From NCBI GenBank assembly GCA_913054455.1, contig CAJXIL010000001.1:33387-97386 (forward strand): a stretch of DNA of 64,000 nt, written 5' to 3'. Positions within the stretch are counted from its first letter, which is position 1. The number at the start of each line of letters is the position of its first letter. Made by a program: the position numbers and the translations under genes. Below are positions 61,263 through 64,000 of this stretch, piece after piece. The notes beneath the pieces were generated by a model. That model did not search any database. It was not told the DNA's origin and saw nothing but the letters and a program-made list of their open reading frames with translations. Source of the stretch: an uncultured Roseobacter sp. (lineage in GTDB: Bacteria; Pseudomonadota; Alphaproteobacteria; Rhodobacterales; Rhodobacteraceae).

Positions 61263-62622
61263 AACACCGCCTCGAAGCTTTGACCTAGAGATAGAGGTCC
61301 TGATCATCGGCGCTGGAGCTTGTGGTCTAATTGCGGCCCTCTCAGCTCATGAGTCTGGCCAAGACGTTCTGGTGATTGAGGCCGATGCGCTCCCTTCTGG
61401 GTCCACCGCTCTGTCGGCGGGGCTGATTCCAGCGGCAGGAACGAAGTTGCAACAGGCGGCAGGCATAGCTGACAGCCCAGCCCAGTTCGCCACAGATATT
61501 CAGGCCAAGGCACACGGTGAAAACGATCAGGGGCTTGTGGATCTTATGGCGCAGAATGCCGCCGATGTAATCGACTGGCTGACCGAGACGCATGGGCTAC
61601 CGTTCTCGGTTGTCGATGATTTTGACTATCCCGGCCATTCCAGCCGTCGGATGCATGGGCTACCAACGCGGGCGGGGTCAGAACTGATCGACGCGCTGCG
61701 CAGCACCGCCGAGCATGCAGGCATCGACATCATCTGCGAACGCCGCGCCGAGACGCTGTATTTTGCCGACGGGTCGGTGCATGGCATTGCCGCGCGTCGC
61801 CCCGATGGTGGGGTGGAAACCATTGGCTGCAAGCGCTTGATCCTTGCCTGCAACGGCTTTGGCGGCAACCGCGCGCTGGTGGCCCAGCACATGCCCGAAA
61901 TCGAAAGCGGCCTTTGGTTTGGCCATGATGGAAACCGTGGCGAGGCCGTGCTTTGGGCCGATGAGATTGGCGCGGCAACCCAGCATCTGGGCGCCTATCA
62001 GGGCCACGGCAATGTGGCCCATCCCCACGGCATCCTCATCACTTGGGCCACGATCACCGAAGGTGGCGTTCAGGTGAACAGCGCAGGAAAGCGTTTCTGG
62101 AACGAGGCACAGGGCTATTCCGAGGCCGCCCGCGCTGTGCTGTCGCAACCGGGTGGCGAGGCCTTTGCCATCTTTGATACGCGGATCGCAGATATCGCGC
62201 GGCAGTTCGAAGATTTCAAACGCGCCGAGGCCCAGGGCGCGGTCAAAATCGCCACCACGCTGGACGAACTGGCCAAGGCCCTTGGCCTGCCCGCCAACCC
62301 GCTCAAGGAAACCATAGACACTCTTCCAACCGGTGGCACGGATGGCTTTGGCCGCAGCTTCGGAACAACACGCCTTGCGCCTCCCTATTGTGGCGTGCGG
62401 GTCACCGGCGCGCTGTTTCACACGCAAGGGGGGCTGCGGATTGACAACTCAGCGCGGGTTATTGCCTGCAATGGCTTGCCGATCCCCAATCTATTCGCTG
62501 GCGGCGGCGCAGCCTGTGGTGTGTCTGGCCGTGGTGACAGTGGATATCTGTCAGGAAACGGTCTGCTGGCCGCAGCGGTATTGGGGCGTATCGCTGGAAA
62601 TGGAAATGTGAGCGATAAGTGA
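61243..62622 (+). CDS. FAD-dependent fumarate reductase/3-ketosteroid-dehydrogenase-like oxidoreductase
   Basis: The 459-residue protein starts inside the lyase gene. FAD-binding VLIIGAGACGLIAALSAHESGQDVLVIEAD is followed by the family's SGSTALSAGLIPAAGTK, the capping domain, and C-terminal YCGVRVTGALFHTQGGLRIDN and GRGDSGYLSGNGLLAAAVLG. This is the soluble succinate dehydrogenase/fumarate reductase-type group that adds or removes hydrogens across a C=C next to a carboxyl. It would introduce or saturate a double bond in the pathway substrate. It is the last gene of the plus arm. Confidence 0.88.
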   Translation: MTTPRVETPPRSFDLEIEVLIIGAGACGLIAALSAHESGQDVLVIEADALPSGSTALSAGLIPAAGTKLQQAAGIADSPAQFATDIQAKAHGENDQGLVDLMAQNAADVIDWLTETHGLPFSVVDDFDYPGHSSRRMHGLPTRAGSELIDALRSTAEHAGIDIICERRAETLYFADGSVHGIAARRPDGGVETIGCKRLILACNGFGGNRALVAQHMPEIESGLWFGHDGNRGEAVLWADEIGAATQHLGAYQGHGNVAHPHGILITWATITEGGVQVNSAGKRFWNEAQGYSEAARAVLSQPGGEAFAIFDTRIADIARQFEDFKRAEAQGAVKIATTLDELAKALGLPANPLKETIDTLPTGGTDGFGRSFGTTRLAPPYCGVRVTGALFHTQGGLRIDNSARVIACNGLPIPNLFAGGGAACGVSGRGDSGYLSGNGLLAAAVLGRIAGNGNVSDK

Positions 62623-62744
62623 ACTGCTACTCGGTTTGGCCTTCGGTTAGGGGTATCAACGCAATTCCAAATTGCAAAAACCTCCGTAGACTAAGATTGG
62701 CGCCGTCAAAACCTACCTCCAGCAGCATGAGCTCCCAGGGCTTT

Positions 62745-62760
62745 GTTTTCGCGCGTAAAG
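62745..62760. promoter_or_regulatory. Imperfect LacI operator in front of the lacI-type gene
   Basis: GTTTTCGCGCGTAAAG matches the perfect palindrome at 63892 (CTTTACGCGCGTAAAG) at 14 of 16 positions. It lies 70 bases before the regulator start and probably mediates autoregulation. Confidence 0.6.
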
Positions 62761-62830
62761 TATCTATTATATCGAAATCGTCAGCTGGACGACCGCGGCG
62801 GCGTCCTAAGAATCCATAGTAGGCGTTCAA

Positions 62831-63862
62831 ATGACCGGAATGAAAATAAGAAACATGGAAGAATTCGCTTCCGTCAGTGGTATTTCTCGGCCAACACTTT
62901 CTAAGTTTTTCAACGACCCCAACAGCGTGCGGGCCTCCACGCGGAAGCGTATTGAGGCCGCGTTGGAACGATATGATTATCAGCCCAACCTATATGCGGT
63001 AAACCAAAACCGGCGCCTAACCAAAAACATCGGCGTGGTGGTTCCTTATCTGGCAGATCCGTTCTTTGCAAAAATTGCCCGTACAATCGAAGAACACATC
63101 ATTGAGACCGGGTTCCGTCCGGTGCTGCTGGGGTCCCACGGCAGCCCCTCGATGGAAATCGCCAATCTCGAGAACCTGCGCAGCCTGAAACCCGCGGGTG
63201 TTCTGTTGGCGCCGCTTGGACGGGCCTCAGACCATGCCAAGATTGAGGCCTTCTGCCAAGATGTTCCAACTGTACTGTTTGACGCCAATATCGACGGGAT
63301 TGGTGAAGCCTTTGTAGGATCAAACAATGATCAAAGCATCCGTCTAATTGTAGACTACCTTTGTCGAACCGGGGAACCGCCCTGCTTATTCGAGATGAGG
63401 TCGCCCACCAACCCAAACGCATTCAAACGCCGCAACGCATATATCGCAGCGATGAACAAACTAGGACATAGCCCGAACCTAATTCAGGTAGAGGGCCAAG
63501 GTTGGGAATTTGAAGAGATCGGCTTTCGCGAAGGCCTGCGGCTTTTGCGGGATCGAAACCTGCCAACAAGCACCATTTTGTGTAGCAACGACCGCCTAGC
63601 CATTGGCCTTTTGTCAGCGGCCTTTGAAACAGGGTTGCGGGTTGGCATTGGCGAAGGATGCAATTTGCGGGTGGCTGGGCATGACGATCACCCGTTCTCC
63701 AAATACACCTGTCCAACCCTGACGACGATTTCACAGGATTATGAATCGATCGCCAAGAAAAGTGCCGCAGTTTTGTTGGAACGCATAGAGGCTGAAGAAA
63801 CCGCCGATTCGCGCCAGGAAACACTGTTTGATGGACGTTTGATCATCAGATCCTCTGCATAA
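62831..63862 (+). CDS. LacI-family transcriptional regulator
   Basis: The 343-residue protein has the LacI HTH (MEEFASVSGISRPTLSKFFNDPNSVRASTRKRIEAALERYDYQPN) and a ribose-binding-type effector domain (IGVVVPYLADPFFAKIARTIEEHI, ILCSNDRLAIGLLSAAFETG, LRVAGHDDHPFSKYTCPTLTTI). An ATG three codons downstream is also possible. It is separated from the FAD gene by about 208 bases and followed by an operator and a new operon start, so it probably governs the genes to the right of the window, likely for a sugar or sugar-like compound. Confidence 0.93.
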   Translation: MTGMKIRNMEEFASVSGISRPTLSKFFNDPNSVRASTRKRIEAALERYDYQPNLYAVNQNRRLTKNIGVVVPYLADPFFAKIARTIEEHIIETGFRPVLLGSHGSPSMEIANLENLRSLKPAGVLLAPLGRASDHAKIEAFCQDVPTVLFDANIDGIGEAFVGSNNDQSIRLIVDYLCRTGEPPCLFEMRSPTNPNAFKRRNAYIAAMNKLGHSPNLIQVEGQGWEFEEIGFREGLRLLRDRNLPTSTILCSNDRLAIGLLSAAFETGLRVGIGEGCNLRVAGHDDHPFSKYTCPTLTTISQDYESIAKKSAAVLLERIEAEETADSRQETLFDGRLIIRSSA

Positions 63863-63891
63863 GTATTTGATAATTATTCTCATATTTATTT

Positions 63892-63907
63892 CTTTACGCG
63901 CGTAAAG
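63892..63907. promoter_or_regulatory. LacI-family operator
   Basis: CTTTACGCGCGTAAAG is a perfect 16-base palindrome with a central CG, 30 bases after the lacI-type stop and about 70 bases before the next start codon. Confidence 0.8.
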
Positions 63908-63975
63908 TTTTAAATTGACCCGAGTTGGCTCACCGCTATAGGCTGGTTGCAAGCATCTAATTTGGGAGGACGACG

Positions 63976-64000
63976 ATGTTTAGGAAAGGCACGCTTCGTG
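63976..64000 (+). CDS. Start of a gene cut by the window edge
   Basis: GGGAGGA precedes ATG 63976 by the right distance; the visible codons read MFRKGTLR. The basic opening could be a signal peptide of a transporter binding protein, as is usual downstream of such LacI genes, but only eight codons are present. Confidence 0.5.

Noticed and set aside
61678-62427. 249-codon minus-strand ORF opposite the FAD oxidoreductase gene
   Set aside because: It is antisense to a gene with clear FAD and family motifs, and no recognisable domain is present.
62627-62830. 67-codon minus-strand ORF between the FAD and LacI genes
   Set aside because: It covers the LacI promoter and operator and resembles no known family.
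1-64000. CRISPR arrays, tRNA or rRNA genes, prophage
   Set aside because: I saw no regularly spaced short repeats, no tRNA-like cloverleaf or CCA end, no rRNA sequence, and no integrase or phage structural gene; only transposase fragments were found.

Overview
The window looks like a chromosomal segment of an alphaproteobacterium of the Rhodobacteraceae (Roseobacter-type marine or soil heterotroph). The reasons are dense short operons, many ATGA-type stop/start overlaps, and many ABC, TRAP and BCCT transporters paired with GntR, LacI, LysR or Lrp regulators, together with a gene content (arsH/aquaporin, methionine gamma-lyase, TRAP plus hydantoinase cassettes) typical of that group. No rRNA, tRNA, CRISPR array or intact insertion sequence was seen. 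The assignment rests on protein character and gene content only.

Layout. 1-3.4 kb (minus): a cassette of two transglutaminases (one cut by the window edge), an alpha-E protein and a circularly permuted ATP-grasp protein. 3.7-7.1 kb: a small ligase cluster in which a thioesterase with a Cys nucleophile, a free-standing acyl carrier protein and a CphA/GshF-like ATP-grasp enzyme (minus) face a YheC/YheD-type ATP-grasp enzyme (plus). I regard this as one of the two most likely undescribed systems here. 7.2-9.1 kb: a LysR regulator divergent from an SDR that lacks the usual Tyr/Lys, overlapped by a small membrane protein. 9.2-13.3 kb: an unusual arsenic operon (arsR divergent from an AstE/aspartoacylase-like deacylase, an aquaglyceroporin, a MalY/PatB-type PLP lyase and arsH) with no arsC or arsenite pump in view. 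13.4-16.9 kb: LysR, SDR and MDR oxidoreductases with a decayed stretch between them. 17-22.6 kb: a LacI-headed ABC importer operon ending in a metallophosphodiesterase. 22.6-24.5 kb: an autoregulated ECF41 sigma-factor operon with a matching promoter. 24.8-26.6 kb: a BCCT transporter.

26.8-36.4 kb: a methionine catabolism island. An Lrp-type regulator is divergent from methionine gamma-lyase, a homodimeric 2-oxoacid dehydrogenase E1 (MdeB-like), E2, a lipoyl-bearing E3, a second Cys/Met-metabolism PLP enzyme and an OsmC protein. Together they would turn methionine into methanethiol, ammonia and propionyl-CoA. 36.8-43.3 kb: GNAT and GntR divergent from a PotABCD-type importer and an Asp/Glu/hydantoin racemase. 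43.6-49.5 kb: a lone NTF2-like gene, a stretch of decayed genes (IS30 and IS110 remnants, a truncated Tat leader next to an orphan GntR-type palindrome) and a large HYR-repeat surface protein with an outer-membrane beta-barrel-like C terminus.

49.5-62.6 kb: a divergent catabolic regulon. The minus arm is a GntR/UTRA regulator, a LeuC/LeuD-type hydro-lyase and a TRAP transporter. The plus arm is a tautomerase-NTF2 fusion, HyuB, HyuA, an isochorismatase-fold protein without the catalytic Cys, an isocitrate lyase/PEP mutase-family lyase and an FAD oxidoreductase. The set fits uptake and breakdown of a cyclic imide or an alkylated unsaturated dicarboxylate ending in a retro-aldol-type cleavage; this is inference and is the second candidate new system. 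The window closes with a LacI regulator, two matching CTTTACGCGCGTAAAG-type operators and the first codons of the gene it probably controls.
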